The notes below the pieces were generated by a model that was not told the DNA's origin, ran no database searches, and saw nothing but the letters and a program-made list of their open reading frames with translations. Made by a program: the position numbers and the translations under genes. From Streptomyces sp. NBC_00443 (GTDB lineage: Bacteria > Actinomycetota > Actinomycetes > Streptomycetales > Streptomycetaceae), in assembly GCF_036014175.1 (NCBI RefSeq), contig NZ_CP107917.1, positions 62,001 through 126,000 of the forward strand: a stretch of DNA of 64,000 bases, read 5' to 3'. Below are positions 16,892 through 26,794 of this stretch, piece by piece; the first letter of the stretch is position 1, and the number at the start of each line of letters is the position of its first letter.

Positions 16892-17477
16892 CTAGGGTCC
16901 GTCTTCAAACGGATCTTGCCCAGAGCAGGAACGAGGCGAGAGAGACCGCTGCTTCATATGAGGTGGCGGTCTTGTCGTATCGGGTGGCGATGCCGCGAAA
17001 GCCCTTGAGCCGGTTGAAGCAGCGTTCGACGATGTGGCGTCGACGGTAGATCTCCCGGTCGAACCGGGGAGGTCGGCCGCCGTCACGGCCCCGGTTGCGG
17101 CGGTGGCGTTGCTGGTCGCGCTTCTCCGGGATGGTGGAGTCGATCTGGACCAGCCAGTCGATGTCTCCGACCGCATCAGCCCGGGCCCTGCATCTGCTGC
17201 AGGGCCCGGGTGAAGAAGCCGTCGAGGGCTTAGCGGCGGAAGCGGGTATAGACGGTCTTCCACGGTCCGTAACGTTCCGGCAGGTCACGCCAGGACATCC
17301 CGGTCCGGATCTTGTAGACCATGCCGTTGATCACCCGGCGGTCTTCTACCCGTGGTCGACCCGTCGAGGCCCGCGGTATGAGCGGCGCGAGTAACTCCCA
17401 CTCCTGGTCGGTGAGTTCATGACGCGTACCACCCCTCCATGATCCGCCATCTAACGATCTTTGAAGACGGAACCTAG
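16892..17477 (-). mobile_element. Internally deleted IS5-family (IS427-type) element with intact ends
   Basis: The body 16896-17473 is bounded by inverted repeats GGTCCGTCTTCAAA and TTTGAAGACGGAACC and flanked on both sides by CTAG, a 4-bp target duplication. On the minus strand the transposase begins ELTDQEWELLAPLIPRAS and runs through MVYKIRTGMSWRDLPERYGP. It then suffers a stop and a frameshift and jumps from VQIDSTI directly to PEKRDQQRHRRNRG, ending NRLKGFRGIATRYDKTATSY and LLWARSV. About a third of the transposase is missing at a short CACCATC match, so the copy is non-autonomous but still has both ends. Confidence 0.88.
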
Positions 17478-17570
17478 TTCGACTCATCGGTAGCCTGCGC
17501 CACCATGATGCGCGCTTTGATCCTGCGGATGCTCTTGTGCAATGGGGTCCTTCTGAGATGCCCTGTGCGT

Positions 17571-19553
17571 TCAAGAAGGACCTGTCGCTGACGGCCCTCG
17601 GCCGGAAGTGAACGGCGGCACCGCCTCCACGCCGACTGTGCCGTGTCCGTCTCGGGCCGCAGGCATGTTGACGCCCGGGCGGCCGTCCTCGGCGAGTACC
17701 ACGATGGCATCGTCCTCGCTCAGGGACAGCGGCGCGGTCTTGGCGGGATTGAGGAAGATGCCGTAGGTCGGAGGTTCATCGCTATGCCGCGCGATGCGGT
17801 AGCCGATGGCTGTCTCTCCTTGTTGCCGGGCCGCCTCGATGGCTGTTGCGAAGTTCGCTGGTGTTTCCGGGAGTAGGTAATTGGTGGACGGCTTGAGGTA
17901 GATCTCCGATCCTGCCGGATCGAACAGATCGGTGAATACGGCGTAGAGGTGGCGGTCCTCGATGAGTTGGGTCAGCAGGAGGCTGATTATCTTGGTGCTG
18001 ACGATGAAGTCGTCCGCCTTGGTGACCTGGGCGATCTCGCGGTTGGCGTCGTTGTTCATCTCGGTGACGATCGAGTACGGACTGCCGTACCGGATAGCGA
18101 TGTCGCGGAGGTGAAGCAGCGTCACCAAGGTGTGAGCATCGGCCAATTCAGAGTCGATGCCCTCATCGGTCAGGACGATGATGTTGTGGTAGTTGCGCAG
18201 CCCCAGGGACTCCAGCGATGGCCGAAGGGTGGGTTCGCAGGGTTTGTAGCCCACTGTGAGGTTCTCCAAGTGTTCCTGGAGGTCGTTCTCGGGGCGTTGA
18301 GTGGCCGCGATGTCGACCAGCGATCCGGGCTCGACCAGGCAGTCCAGCAACGTGATGATCTTTGCCGAGCGGGAGTTCCAGCCGATCATGAGCGTGCGGT
18401 CGGGTGTCGGAGGCCGGCCGGGGGCGGAGGTGATCGCCGAGCCGACGATCGTGGGCCGGGCGTCCGCCAGCCGGATGAGCAGGTCGTCCTCGGCCAGGAC
18501 GAGCACCTCGTCATCGCAGGCGATGACCGTGTTCATCGGCGGGTTGACCAGGGACTCGCCGTCCTTCCTGCGCAGGCCGACCGGGATGCCGAGGTCGAAT
18601 CGGTTGAGCGCCTCCCCGTACGTGGCGCCGGCCAGCCCGGCTACGGGGTAGGGATATAGCTCGTTGCCGACGAAGCTGAGCATTTCGTTGAAGACGGTGG
18701 ACAGGCCCGTCTGCCGGTGCGACTGCACGATGAGGCGCACGGCGATGTCGTCGACGTCGATCACCAAGGCGTCCTCGCCGGCGGCGAGGCGGGCCGCCGC
18801 CAGGTTGGGCGACCTGCGCACGGCCGCAACGATGTTCGGGCGCGGGCCGTTCCACGACCGGTTGTTCAGGAGCAACAGAGTCTTGATGACATCGGTGTCC
18901 CCGTCGTCCGCGACGGGCGGCAGCACCATGATGGACTTGGCTGTGTCCAGGCTGACCAATTCCAGATCCGCCCGCTGGAGCGGGCTGCCGCAGCGGCAGA
19001 TCACTCGCGTGCGTCCGGTGTCCGGGATCCTTCTGCGGATCTCGTCCTCCATCTCGACCTTGTCGCGCTCGGTGAGGATCACGACACACGAACGCCGCTC
19101 ACTCTGGTTGGCCTCGACCAATTCCGCGATCACCGTGAAGACTTGTTCCGACCAGCCGAGCACGACGGTGTGCCCGCGCTCGATCAGCCGGGACTTGCCC
19201 CGTCGCAGTTCGTGGATCCGGGCCTCCAGGCCGGTGGTCAGCACACTGATGAGTGCGCTGACGATGAAGATCCCGCCGAGGGTCGCGGACAGCATGAGGC
19301 CGAGGAACAGCGGACCTCCGGTATCCCCGCCCATCGTGCCGGGATCTAGCGTGCGTAGCAGGCTCATCCAGGCCACGCCCAGCCAGCTGCCGTTCTTCTT
19401 GGTGTCCTCGTCGGTGAACGCAACCACCAGAGACGTCACCAGGACGATCAGCACGACGGAGGCCAGGCCCAGCCAGGCGATCAAGGCTTGCGTCCCCCGG
19501 TCCATCGTCCCGTCGAACCAGTACCGCACCCGCTCCCGCAGTCTCGCGTGCAC
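17571..19553 (-). CDS. CASTOR/POLLUX-like membrane protein with RCK (TrkA-N type) domains
   Basis: The product is ~660 residues. I prefer GTG 19553, which has GGAGGGAAGG nine bases upstream. Two transmembrane helices (LIAWLGLASVVLIVLVTSL and GLMLSATLGGIFIVSALISV) flank a short pore-like loop. Two cytosolic Rossmann-like RCK modules follow (GHTVVLGWSEQVFTVIAEL near the first, RTLMIGWNSRSAKIITLLD at the second). This layout matches the CASTOR/POLLUX/SYM8 family of cation channels, known in plants and found as uncharacterised homologues in Streptomyces. Channel activity here is inferred. It is a monocistronic gene between two IS5 remnants. Confidence 0.8.
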   Translation of the reverse strand: MHARLRERVRYWFDGTMDRGTQALIAWLGLASVVLIVLVTSLVVAFTDEDTKKNGSWLGVAWMSLLRTLDPGTMGGDTGGPLFLGLMLSATLGGIFIVSALISVLTTGLEARIHELRRGKSRLIERGHTVVLGWSEQVFTVIAELVEANQSERRSCVVILTERDKVEMEDEIRRRIPDTGRTRVICRCGSPLQRADLELVSLDTAKSIMVLPPVADDGDTDVIKTLLLLNNRSWNGPRPNIVAAVRRSPNLAAARLAAGEDALVIDVDDIAVRLIVQSHRQTGLSTVFNEMLSFVGNELYPYPVAGLAGATYGEALNRFDLGIPVGLRRKDGESLVNPPMNTVIACDDEVLVLAEDDLLIRLADARPTIVGSAITSAPGRPPTPDRTLMIGWNSRSAKIITLLDCLVEPGSLVDIAATQRPENDLQEHLENLTVGYKPCEPTLRPSLESLGLRNYHNIIVLTDEGIDSELADAHTLVTLLHLRDIAIRYGSPYSIVTEMNNDANREIAQVTKADDFIVSTKIISLLLTQLIEDRHLYAVFTDLFDPAGSEIYLKPSTNYLLPETPANFATAIEAARQQGETAIGYRIARHSDEPPTYGIFLNPAKTAPLSLSEDDAIVVLAEDGRPGVNMPAARDGHGTVGVEAVPPFTSGRGPSATGPS

Positions 19554-19721
19554 CGCCGAACACCTTCCCTCCGATGCCGGTGGCCCTCCCCTGAGCACCG
19601 TCATTCCTACCGTCGGCACGATCCTTTAATCGCGAGGATGCAGGGGGTGCAGGGGACAGAGGGGGCGCACACCGCAGGGGGCGAGCCGAACGGCTCCCCG
19701 CTGTCACCTGAGACCAGGCTG

Positions 19722-19991
19722 TGCGAGATCCCGACCAGGTCCTCGCGGACAAGGCCTAGAGTTCTCGCGGCTTCCGCGCCTACCTGCGCCGACGCGGCAT
19801 CGCGCACACCATCCCGGAGAAGACCGACCAGCAGCCGCACCGACAGAACCGAGGTAGCCGCGGCGGCCGGCCACCGGCATTCGACCGGCAGATCTATCGT
19901 CAGCGCACTGTCACCGCCGCCTCCTACGAAGCAGCGGTCAGTCTCGCGTCATTCCCACTCTGGGCGAGATCCGTTTGAAGACGGACCCTAG
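19722..19991 (+). mobile_element. 3' remnant of a second IS5-family element
   Basis: The plus strand reads DPDQVLADKA, a stop where tyrosine is expected, SSRGFRAYLRRRGIAHTIPE, then GGRPPAFDRQIYRQR. After a deletion it reads AASYEAAVSLASFPLWARSV and ends at the same inverted repeat (TTTGAAGACGGACCCTAG, to 19991) as the element at 16.9 kb. The 5' half and left end are missing. It is of the same family but a diverged copy. Confidence 0.82.
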
Positions 19992-20123
19992 TTCGTCCAC
20001 GACGCACACCCTGGCATAGCTCACTGACAGCGCCGCTCCTCGGAATCTGGTCTGTTCTCAAACACTCACTGAACGCCTGCCACGGGGTAGAGCCAGTACC
20101 CGCCTTGGCGGCGCGGGCCGTGG

Positions 20124-20815
20124 TCAATCTCGTGCGGCGGTGATCGCGACACGTCGCACCAGATGTGCGGTGGGCAACCGTCGGCGGGCTTCACCCCGCA
20201 GTCCGGCGAGCGAGTCGGGTTCGGCGTCCAGGGCCAGTGCGGTGCGGTAGATCCCCTGGTAATCGGCGCCCTAGGCCGGGGCGCTGGCACAGTGCACGTC
20301 CGCGAAGCCCGCTGCTCGCAGCACACGGGGCTAGTCGGTGTCCCGGTGGCGTGGGGAAGCCGATCGTCGCCAGGGGTGTGCGGATGCCAGCCGGTTAGCA
20401 CCAGACGGCCGCCTGGCTTGAGGATGCGCAGGGCGTGGCAGGCGGCGGCGACGCGGTCGGGGGCGTACTGCAAGGCGTCCAACGACATCGCCCGGTCCAC
20501 GCATTGGTCGGTCAGCGGGAGGCTACCCAGGTCGGCTACGACGAAGGCCGCGTTGACGGCGAGCGGTGCGGCCCGGGGGCGGGCCTGGGCGATGGCGACC
20601 AGGGAGAAGTCGATGCCGATCAGGGCCGCGTGCGCGCGGCCGGCGAGCCACAGGCCGGGCCCGCCGCGGACGCAAACTAGATCGGTGAGGATCTGCCGAG
20701 GCTGCAAGTCGAGTTGGCGGGCGATGTGGTGGAGCAGGTCGGCGCAGAGGAAGGAGAACAGGTCGAGGTCCGGCGGCAGGCCTGGGTCGACCAGGCGCGC
20801 GATCTGATGTACCCG
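20124..20815 (-). pseudogene. SAM-dependent methyltransferase with a frameshift and two in-frame stops
   Basis: The frame reads DLQPRQILTDLVCVRGGPGL, GRAHAALIGIDFSLVAIAQA, VADLGSLPLTDQCVDRAMSL and ILKPGGRLVLTGWHP, a class I methyltransferase core. Near 20340 it shifts frame and continues VLRAAGFADVHC, YQGIYRTALALDAEPDSLAG and RRLPTAHLVRRVAITAARD to TGA 20124. The second part contains two TAG codons (near 20325 and 20272). The glycine-rich SAM motif is only partly conserved. It lies head-to-head with the MmyB-type regulator, the usual arrangement for a regulator and its target. It is dead in this genome. Confidence 0.75.
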
Positions 20816-20862
20816 GTGAGAGTCCGGGCGATGGCCATGATCTGCTCTCGGAAGATGAGCAG

Positions 20863-21600
20863 GTGGTGACTGGACCCGAGGATCGGGTCGAGAACTTCCT
20901 TGAGTTCGGGGTGCCGCCCGCTGCCGCCGGCGTGAGCGTCGACTACTACGTACAGCTGGAACGCGGCCGCAATCCGCACGCCTCGGCCGCCGTCCTGGAT
21001 GCCGTGGCCCGCGCCCTCCAGGTGGAGCCCGCCGAGCGCGACCACCTCTTCGCCCTGGCCAAACCCGGCCGGCGGCAGTCCCGCACGACGCCGGAGGCGG
21101 TACGGCCCGGACTGCTGCACGTGCTGGAGAACATCTCCGGCATCCCCGCGCTGACCCTGGACCACCGCCTCGACGTGCTGGCCATGAACCGGCTGGCCCG
21201 CACCTTCTACCCCGGCTTCGACGAGGTCCCGGCGGGCGAATGGAACCTGGCCCGCTTCATGTTCCTGGACGTGGCGGCCCGCGAGCTGTACGTGGAACGG
21301 CCCGAGACCGCCCGCGAAAACGTCGGCATGCTGCGCCTGTACGCCGGACGCCACGCGCAGGGCCCCCGGCTCGCCCAGCTCATCGAGGACCTGACCGCCG
21401 ACCCCGACTTCCGCCGCCTCTGGGCGGACCAGGACGTGTACCGCCCCACATATGGCGCCAAGCGCTACCGCCACCCGCTCGGCGGTGAACTCACCCTGGG
21501 CTTCAAGGCGTTCACCCCGTCCGGCGCCCCGCGCCAGACCCTCGGCCTGTACCCCGTCGAACCCGGCTCGCCCTCAGACGCCGCGCTCCGTACGCTCTGA
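20863..21600 (+). CDS. MmyB/XRE-type transcriptional regulator with a shortened HTH
   Basis: The reliable homology starts at GVSVDYYVQLERGRNPHASA, the second half of an XRE helix-turn-helix. It continues VLDAVARALQVEPAERDHLF and the MmyB ligand-binding PAS-like domain (PALTLDHRLDVLAMNRLART, LADQDVYRPTYGAKRYRHP-like tail). Intact relatives carry another ~40 residues with the recognition-helix partner before this point. Here that stretch is replaced by a short unrelated head from GTG 20863, so DNA binding is doubtful. These regulators normally act on a divergent oxidoreductase or methyltransferase gene; the divergent gene here is itself a pseudogene. Confidence 0.7.
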   Translation: MVTGPEDRVENFLEFGVPPAAAGVSVDYYVQLERGRNPHASAAVLDAVARALQVEPAERDHLFALAKPGRRQSRTTPEAVRPGLLHVLENISGIPALTLDHRLDVLAMNRLARTFYPGFDEVPAGEWNLARFMFLDVAARELYVERPETARENVGMLRLYAGRHAQGPRLAQLIEDLTADPDFRRLWADQDVYRPTYGAKRYRHPLGGELTLGFKAFTPSGAPRQTLGLYPVEPGSPSDAALRTL

Positions 21601-21605
21601 CCCCA

Positions 21606-21902
21606 TTGATCGACGAGACCACGCCGCCGCCCGGCCAGCCGGAGAGCCCTGTCGCCCCGGTCGTGCGGCAGCTCGACCGCACCATCGACTTCCTGGACCT
21701 GATCGGGGCCCGCCAAAGTTCGTGGCCGCGACCGGCCGGCTGATGCCGCAGCTGCGCGGCCGGCGCCCTGACCGACGACGAGCGGGAGCTGATCCACGAA
21801 CAGGTCGACCGCGTCCACGCGACCCGCGAATGGATCGTGACGGCCGTCGACAGCGGCCACCTGGACATGGACGAGGAGCTGGAACTGCTGCGGGGCGAGT
21901 AG
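21606..21902 (+). pseudogene. Remnant of a small hypothetical gene
   Basis: TTG 21606 opens IDETTPPPGQPESPV and RQLDRTIDFLDLIGA. Then two shifts lead to FVAATGRLMPQLRG and LTDDERELIHEQVDRVHATR plus HLDMDEELELLRGE, ending at TAG 21902. The pieces look like one ~95-residue helical protein split by indels. The family is not recognised. Confidence 0.4.
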
Positions 21903-21904
21903 CC

Positions 21905-22147
21905 GTGCCACGCTCCCTCACGAAGGGCGATGCCGCCCGCGGCTGTGCCAAGGCGATCCGGCGGGTGCTGCTGCAGGCAAGGCCCCCCGGCCTGCACATG
22001 CCGCAGCTGATGAAGGCGACCGAGCTCACCCGCAGCCAGGTCCGTGTGACCGTGTCGGCTGAGGCCAGGCCCGGCCGCGACCGCCTCCGGGTGCGAGAGG
22101 AACCCTGTCTCTCTCAACCGCGCCACGACCCGGACCGGGCGTCCTGA
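21905..22147 (+). pseudogene. RacP-like small protein, truncated
   Basis: From GTG 21905, directly after the previous remnant, the frame reads VPRSLTKGDAARGCAKAIR and VLLQARPPGLHMPQLMKATE, then LTRSQVRVTVSAEA before losing similarity. This opening resembles RacP-family proteins (winged-helix-like small proteins frequent near Streptomyces integrative elements), which continue for another ~60 residues. The remainder here is unrelated sequence. The assignment is from memory of the motif only. Confidence 0.45.
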
Positions 22148-22234
22148 CATTGGCCGTTCACCCCCCTATTAGGTCTTGCTCCGCGCCCTCCGGCGCCGGG
22201 CGGGCAGCCGTCCAGACCGGCTGACGGGGCGACG

Positions 22235-22840
22235 TCACGCAGGGACGTGAAGCGGCGGGTGCTCGAGCACCCGGGGCTTGTACTCGACCAGCTGGATGCG
22301 GCCGTCGAAGGTGCGGTGCTCGATCATCTCAAGGGCAACGTCCGGATAGCCGTCGTAGATGCGTTCCTCGCCCGTGGCCCCGGTGATCACCGGGAACATC
22401 ACGACCCGGAAGCGGTCGACGAGTCCGGCCCGTAGCAGGGACCGGCACAGGCTGAGGCTGCCGATCGTGCTGAGGAGCCCCGAGCCATTCGACTTCATCG
22501 CGCGGACCGCCTCGACGGCGTCGTCGCGGACGAGCGTGGAGTTGGCCCACGTCAGTGGCTCCTCGAGTGAGGAGGAGAACACCACCTTGGACGCTTGCGT
22601 GAGCTCGTCGACGGACGCCTCTTCCTCGGGCCTGAACTCGTCTTGGCCATCCGGGACCGCGCCTGCGGCGAAGCCCGACATCAGGCGGTAGGTGTTCGCT
22701 CCCATCAGGTAGGTGACCTCGGGCTGCTCACCGAGCCATGCGAGGTACTCCGGACCCTCGAGGCCCCAGAACCCCGGCCATCCCTCTCCCGATGCGTAGC
22801 CATCGAGGGAGGTGATGAAGTCGACGAGAAGCTCCGACAT
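22235..22840 (-). CDS. Dihydrofolate reductase family (RibD C-terminal type) protein
   Basis: This 201-residue protein starts at ATG 22840 with AGGAAGGGA upstream. The N-terminal MSELLVDFITSLDGYASGEG is the typical opening strand and SxDG turn. Further motifs are TYLMGANTYRLMSGFA, KVVFSSSLEEPLTWANS, SGLLSTIGSLSLCRSLLRAG and DRFRVVMFPVITG, which build the NADPH-binding Rossmann-like fold of RibD/DHFR relatives. Such proteins reduce pyrimidine or pterin-like compounds, but most actinobacterial copies are uncharacterised. It faces away from the second family member at 23.6 kb. Confidence 0.9.
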   Translation of the reverse strand: MSELLVDFITSLDGYASGEGWPGFWGLEGPEYLAWLGEQPEVTYLMGANTYRLMSGFAAGAVPDGQDEFRPEEEASVDELTQASKVVFSSSLEEPLTWANSTLVRDDAVEAVRAMKSNGSGLLSTIGSLSLCRSLLRAGLVDRFRVVMFPVITGATGEERIYDGYPDVALEMIEHRTFDGRIQLVEYKPRVLEHPPLHVPA

Positions 22841-22858
22841 GGCGATGTCCCTTCCTAG

Positions 22859-23578
22859 ATGTCACGAGCTTGGACCGACCCGGAGCCACAAACTCATCGG
22901 CCACGCTGTGGAGTAACAACAAAACCCATGACGCTGCAGCCGATCAGGTCAGCGGAGCGGCACACCTTCGGAGAGCCCGGAGTGCCGGTTCCGGTCTCGA
23001 TGACGGCGCCGGCACGGGCAGTCGGGTGCATCGCCTAGAGCATGACGCCCAGCAACTAACCCGGCTATGCCGCCGTCGGGCCGGCCACGAAGGCCCGAGC
23101 GAGGTGGAGCGGCTCTGCGCCCGGCCCAGGCTGCCGGATGTTCGAAGGTCGCCGTTTCTACCGCCTTGATCAGTCGTTAGCCAGGACGTGGAAGATCGCG
23201 GTGAGGATGCCGTGGCCTCTGCGGCCGTGCCGGCCGCATGGGGACCGGAGGCCGAGTCTGCTGGGCTGCACAGCATGGCGGAGTCTGACCGCCGCACAGG
23301 CTCGCTGCTATCCCGGACCACGAGAACTGTCATAGTCGCTTTCGCTGTGGCCACCGTTATCGCTGCCGCGGTGAAGGCCATGATCTAGTGCCGCGTCAGG
23401 CAACGTTTTTGACGTTGGTCGTTGACCATGAGCCGACGGTAGGTGACGTGGCACCGTGCATCGAAGTCGAGCGTTATGGACACCGTCCCGATCGGGCGCC
23501 GATGAGAAATGGCGCCGACAGTCGTCTAAGTACGGTCCGGTGAAAAACGCGCTGCGCGCATCAAGGGAGAGCAACGAG
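22859..23578. other. Intergenic stretch between two DHFR-family genes
   Basis: The only protein-like content is the end of a short plus-strand frame (to 23388) with a hydrophobic tail VIVAFAVATVIAAAVKAMI. It has no convincing start site. It may be a small membrane protein or chance. Confidence 0.4.
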
Positions 23579-24148
23579 ATGAGGCCACTTCGATACTCGA
23601 TCAACGTCACGCTCGACGGCTGCTGCCATCACGAGGCAGGGCTCCCCCCGGACGAGGAGTCGATGCGCTACTGGACCGCTGAGATGGAGCGAGCCGATGC
23701 CCTGCTATTCGGCCGGGTGACCTACGAGATGATGGAGTCGGCGTGGCGGAAGCCAGCCACGGACACGTGGCCTGACTGGATGGATGAGTGGCAGATCCCG
23801 TTCGCCGAGACCATCGACCGGGCGAAGAAATACGTCGTGTCGAGCACGCTGAGCGGGGTCGATTGGAATGCCGAGCTGGTGCGAGGCGACTTGGGGCAAG
23901 CGGTTCAGCGGCTCAAGCAGGAGTCAGGCGAGGGCCTGTGGGTGGGTGGCGTGACGCTCCCCCTGGCGTTGGCAGATCTGGGACTGATCGACGAGTACGA
24001 GTTCGTTGTGCAGCCGGTCCTTGCCGGACACGGGCCGACGTTGCTCGCCGGTCTGCGCGAGCGCATCCAGCTCAAGCCCGTGGACCGCCATGAGTTCCGG
24101 TCGGGGGCGGTCGCCCTGCAATACCGGCCCACGCGAGTTACGGCTTGA
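23579..24148 (+). CDS. Second dihydrofolate reductase family protein
   Basis: ATG 23579 has AGGGAG about 8 bases upstream and gives 189 residues. It begins MRPLRYSINVTLDGCCHHEA. It contains ADALLFGRVTYEMMESAW, ETIDRAKKYVVSSTLSG, EGLWVGGVTLPLALADLG and LIDEYEFVVQPVLAGHGP, the standard RibD/DHFR fold elements in order. The sequence differs clearly from the other copy 700 bases away, so this is not a recent duplication. The substrate is unknown. Confidence 0.9.
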   Translation: MRPLRYSINVTLDGCCHHEAGLPPDEESMRYWTAEMERADALLFGRVTYEMMESAWRKPATDTWPDWMDEWQIPFAETIDRAKKYVVSSTLSGVDWNAELVRGDLGQAVQRLKQESGEGLWVGGVTLPLALADLGLIDEYEFVVQPVLAGHGPTLLAGLRERIQLKPVDRHEFRSGAVALQYRPTRVTA

Positions 24149-24371
24149 CATGATTTACCCTGGCACGTTGGCCGCTCCCTCGCGACGGAGCGACGGCCCG
24201 GGGTCGCGTTGCCCCGCGCTGGCCGTGCCCCCGAGCGCGCGGACATACTGACGAGGGGCATCGCCCCGAAGTGCCGGTAGCGGTCGATGATCTCCCGTTG
24301 AACGGTATGGATGCGGGAGTCGGACACCGCCGACCGGAGCGCGCGTCGGGGGTGTTTTGCCGCTTCTGTGC

Positions 24372-25822
24372 TCAGCCCCGGTGTGTCTCGAGGAGCCGCA
24401 GCCATACCTCGCTGATTGTCGGGAAGGCCGGCACGGCGTGCCACAGGCGTTCCAGCGGCACCTCGCTGACGACGGCGACGGTGGCGGAGTAGAGCAGCTC
24501 ACCGACGCCGGGGCCGACGAACGTGGCACCGACGACCGTGCCGTGGTCCGCGTCGACGAGAATGCGGGCCCTTCCTCGGTAGCCCTGGGCGTACTGGTGG
24601 GCGCCCGAGACGTGTGCAAGGTCGTAGTCGACCACTTCGATCCGCCGCCCGGACCGTTCGGCCTCGGATGTGGTCAGGCCGACGGACGCGACCTCCGGGT
24701 CGGTGAAGACGACCTGCGGGACTGCGGCACGGTCGGCGGTGGTGGTGTGCGGGCCCCATCGGTCGGCCAGAACGGGCTCGCCCTTCGCGCGGGCCCCGAT
24801 GACGGCTCCGGCGATCCTGGCCTGGTACTTGCCCTGGTGGGTGAGCAGCGCACGGCGGTTGACGTCTCCGACGGCGTAGAGCCAGCCGCCGGACACGGCC
24901 GTCACCTGACAGGAGTCGTCGACGGCGAGCCACTCACCCGGGGTCAGGCCGACGCTCTCCAGTCCGACGTCGGTCGTTCGCGGCCGGCGGCCCGTGGCGA
25001 AGAGAATCTCGTCCACGACCAGGTCGCCGCCGTCGTCGAGGGTGACGGTCACCTCACCGTCGTCGGTGCCGTGCCGCTTCACCGCGGTGACGGTGACACC
25101 GAGGCGAATCTCGACGCCTGCTTCACTCAGGCCGTCGGTGACGAGTTCGCCCGCGAAGGGCTCCATCCGGTGGAGCAGACCGTCGCCAAGCACGAGCATG
25201 GTCACCTGGGACCCGAGTGCCTGCCAGGCCGTGGCCATCTCGACCGCCACCACCCCGCCGCCCACCACCGCGAGCCTGCCTGGCACGTGCTCCGCGCTGG
25301 TCGCCTCCCGGCTGGTCCAGTGCCGCGTGGTGTCGAGCCCGGGCAGGTCGGGCAGTGCGGTGGTGGTACCCGTGCACAGGGCGACGGCGTGACGCGCGGT
25401 CAGCACGACGGTGTCCCCGTCGGGGGTCACCACCGACACACGCCGGGGGCCTTCCAGGCGTGCATGGCCACGGACGAGATCGACGGAGACCGAGCCGAGC
25501 CAAGCGACCTGGTCGCCGTCGTCCCAATGGAAGGTCATCTCGTCGCGGTGGGCGAGCACTTCGGCGACGTCCAGCGGTCGGGCCGCCCTCGCGGAGCCCC
25601 GGGACACGCCGGGCGTCGGCACGGGCCAGGACCGGCCTCAGCAGGGCCTTGCTCGGCTCACAGGCCCAGTACGAGCACTCCGCCGCCGAGGAGTTCGCTT
25701 TCCACGATGACGGTGCTGAGCCCTGCGGCACGGGTCCGGTCGGCGACGTTCTCACCGACCGGACCGGCGCCGATGACGACGACGTCGTAGCTCTGCGTCG
25801 TTCCGGTCGCTGTTCCACTCAT
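24372..25822 (-). pseudogene. FAD-dependent pyridine nucleotide-disulfide oxidoreductase (Lpd/mercuric-reductase-like), two frameshifts
   Basis: From ATG 25822 the FAD-binding motif is clear (YDVVVIGAGPVGENVADRTR). An extra G near 25690 moves the redox site into another frame (AECSYWACEPSKALLRP, the family's C-x4-C pair), and a second shift near 25610 returns to the long frame with PLDVAEVLAHRDEMTF. That frame carries the NAD motif (RLAVVGGGVVAVEMATAW), the second FAD motif (GWLYAVGDVNRRALLTHQG) and the dimer domain (PQVVFTDPEVASVGLTT) to TGA 24372. Joined it is ~483 residues with all catalytic elements. The final His-Glu pair of true lipoamide dehydrogenases is not evident. Confidence 0.85.
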
Positions 25823-25918
25823 CTCTGGTCCTGCTTCCTGTCGGCTCGGCCTGGCTCCGTCACGCCCCTGGAGAGGAGCCCGGACGGCACCCTGTGGCGT
25901 CGGTGGTGAGAGCAGAGG

Positions 25919-26392
25919 TCAGCGGCCGGGGGCTCGCTGCGTGATCTCCTGGAGCACCCAGCCGTTGCCGTCCGGGTCGCTGAAGGTGGCGTAGGAGCCG
26001 TAGCTGGCGCGCTCGGGGTGCGGCCCGGCGAGCCGCTCCTGCCCCTGACCCTTGTGGACGACCTCTCCGGCGTCGTGTCCGTGGAAGAAGATGCCCTTGC
26101 CGTCGTGGAAGACCTCGCTCACCTCGACACCGCGGTCGACGAGTTGCGCACGGGCCTGCTCGATGTCGGTGACGATGAGGTACAGCCCCTGGGCCGATCC
26201 GGGCGGGGCCGTGGTCAGGCCCTCGCCGAAGATGATCGAGGCCTCGGAACCGGGCGGCGTGAGGTGGACGACCTTGAAGTCGTCGGTGACATCCTTGGCG
26301 AGGTCGAGCCGGAATCCCGCCCGCTCGTAGAAGGCCCTGGCACGGTTGAGGTCCGAGACGGGCAGGACGAAGAGTTCGAGTTTCATGTCCAT
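25919..26392 (-). CDS. VOC/glyoxalase superfamily protein
   Basis: ATG 26392 gives 157 residues; GTG 26404 is an alternative. It has the paired beta-alpha-beta-beta-beta modules of vicinal-oxygen-chelate proteins: LFVLPVSDLNRARAFYERAG and KVVHLTPPGSEASIIFGEG, then LYLIVTDIEQARAQLVDRG and YATFSDPDGNGWVLQEI. Such proteins include glyoxalases, dioxygenases and resistance proteins. The metal ligands are not all evident. It lies 96 bases beyond the start of the disulfide-reductase gene on the same strand. Confidence 0.85.
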   Translation of the reverse strand: MDMKLELFVLPVSDLNRARAFYERAGFRLDLAKDVTDDFKVVHLTPPGSEASIIFGEGLTTAPPGSAQGLYLIVTDIEQARAQLVDRGVEVSEVFHDGKGIFFHGHDAGEVVHKGQGQERLAGPHPERASYGSYATFSDPDGNGWVLQEITQRAPGR

Positions 26393-26557
26393 GTCTGTGT
26401 TCACCTTCGTTGTTCGAGTCCCGTACCTCTTAGGGGACTTGTCGTGAGAGGAAAGGCCTGGTACCAGTTCTCCGCTCGTACAGCGGGTCCGGTGCGGCGG
26501 CGGGCATAGCGGCCACGAGAGTGCCGGGGGGGGAACGCATGATCATCGACGGCGGAA

Positions 26558-26750
26558 TCAAATCCCCCGTCGATCGTGGTCGTGGAGGGCTTCGTCGACG
26601 GCGCGGGTGATCATTCCGGTTTCCGGGTAGACGGTGTGTTCGTAATTTCCGCCGACGCGGGTCGCTTCGAGGTGCGCGGCGACGATGCGTGCGGCGATGT
26701 CGGCACGGGTGAGTCCGGAGGCGGCGTGCCGGCCGTGCCGCCTTCCTGCG
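26558..26750 (-). pseudogene. C-terminal remnant of an unidentified gene
   Basis: A protein-like tail (SGLTRADIAARIVAAHLEAT and NYEHTVYPETGMITRAVDE, ending HDHDRRGI) reads up to the stop at 26558. Upstream it runs into IS5 debris, so the front of the gene is lost. The family is not recognised. Confidence 0.35.
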
Positions 26751-26794
26751 GCACAGCGGTCGGCAGACACCCGGGCCGGGCATCGGGCCACCGG

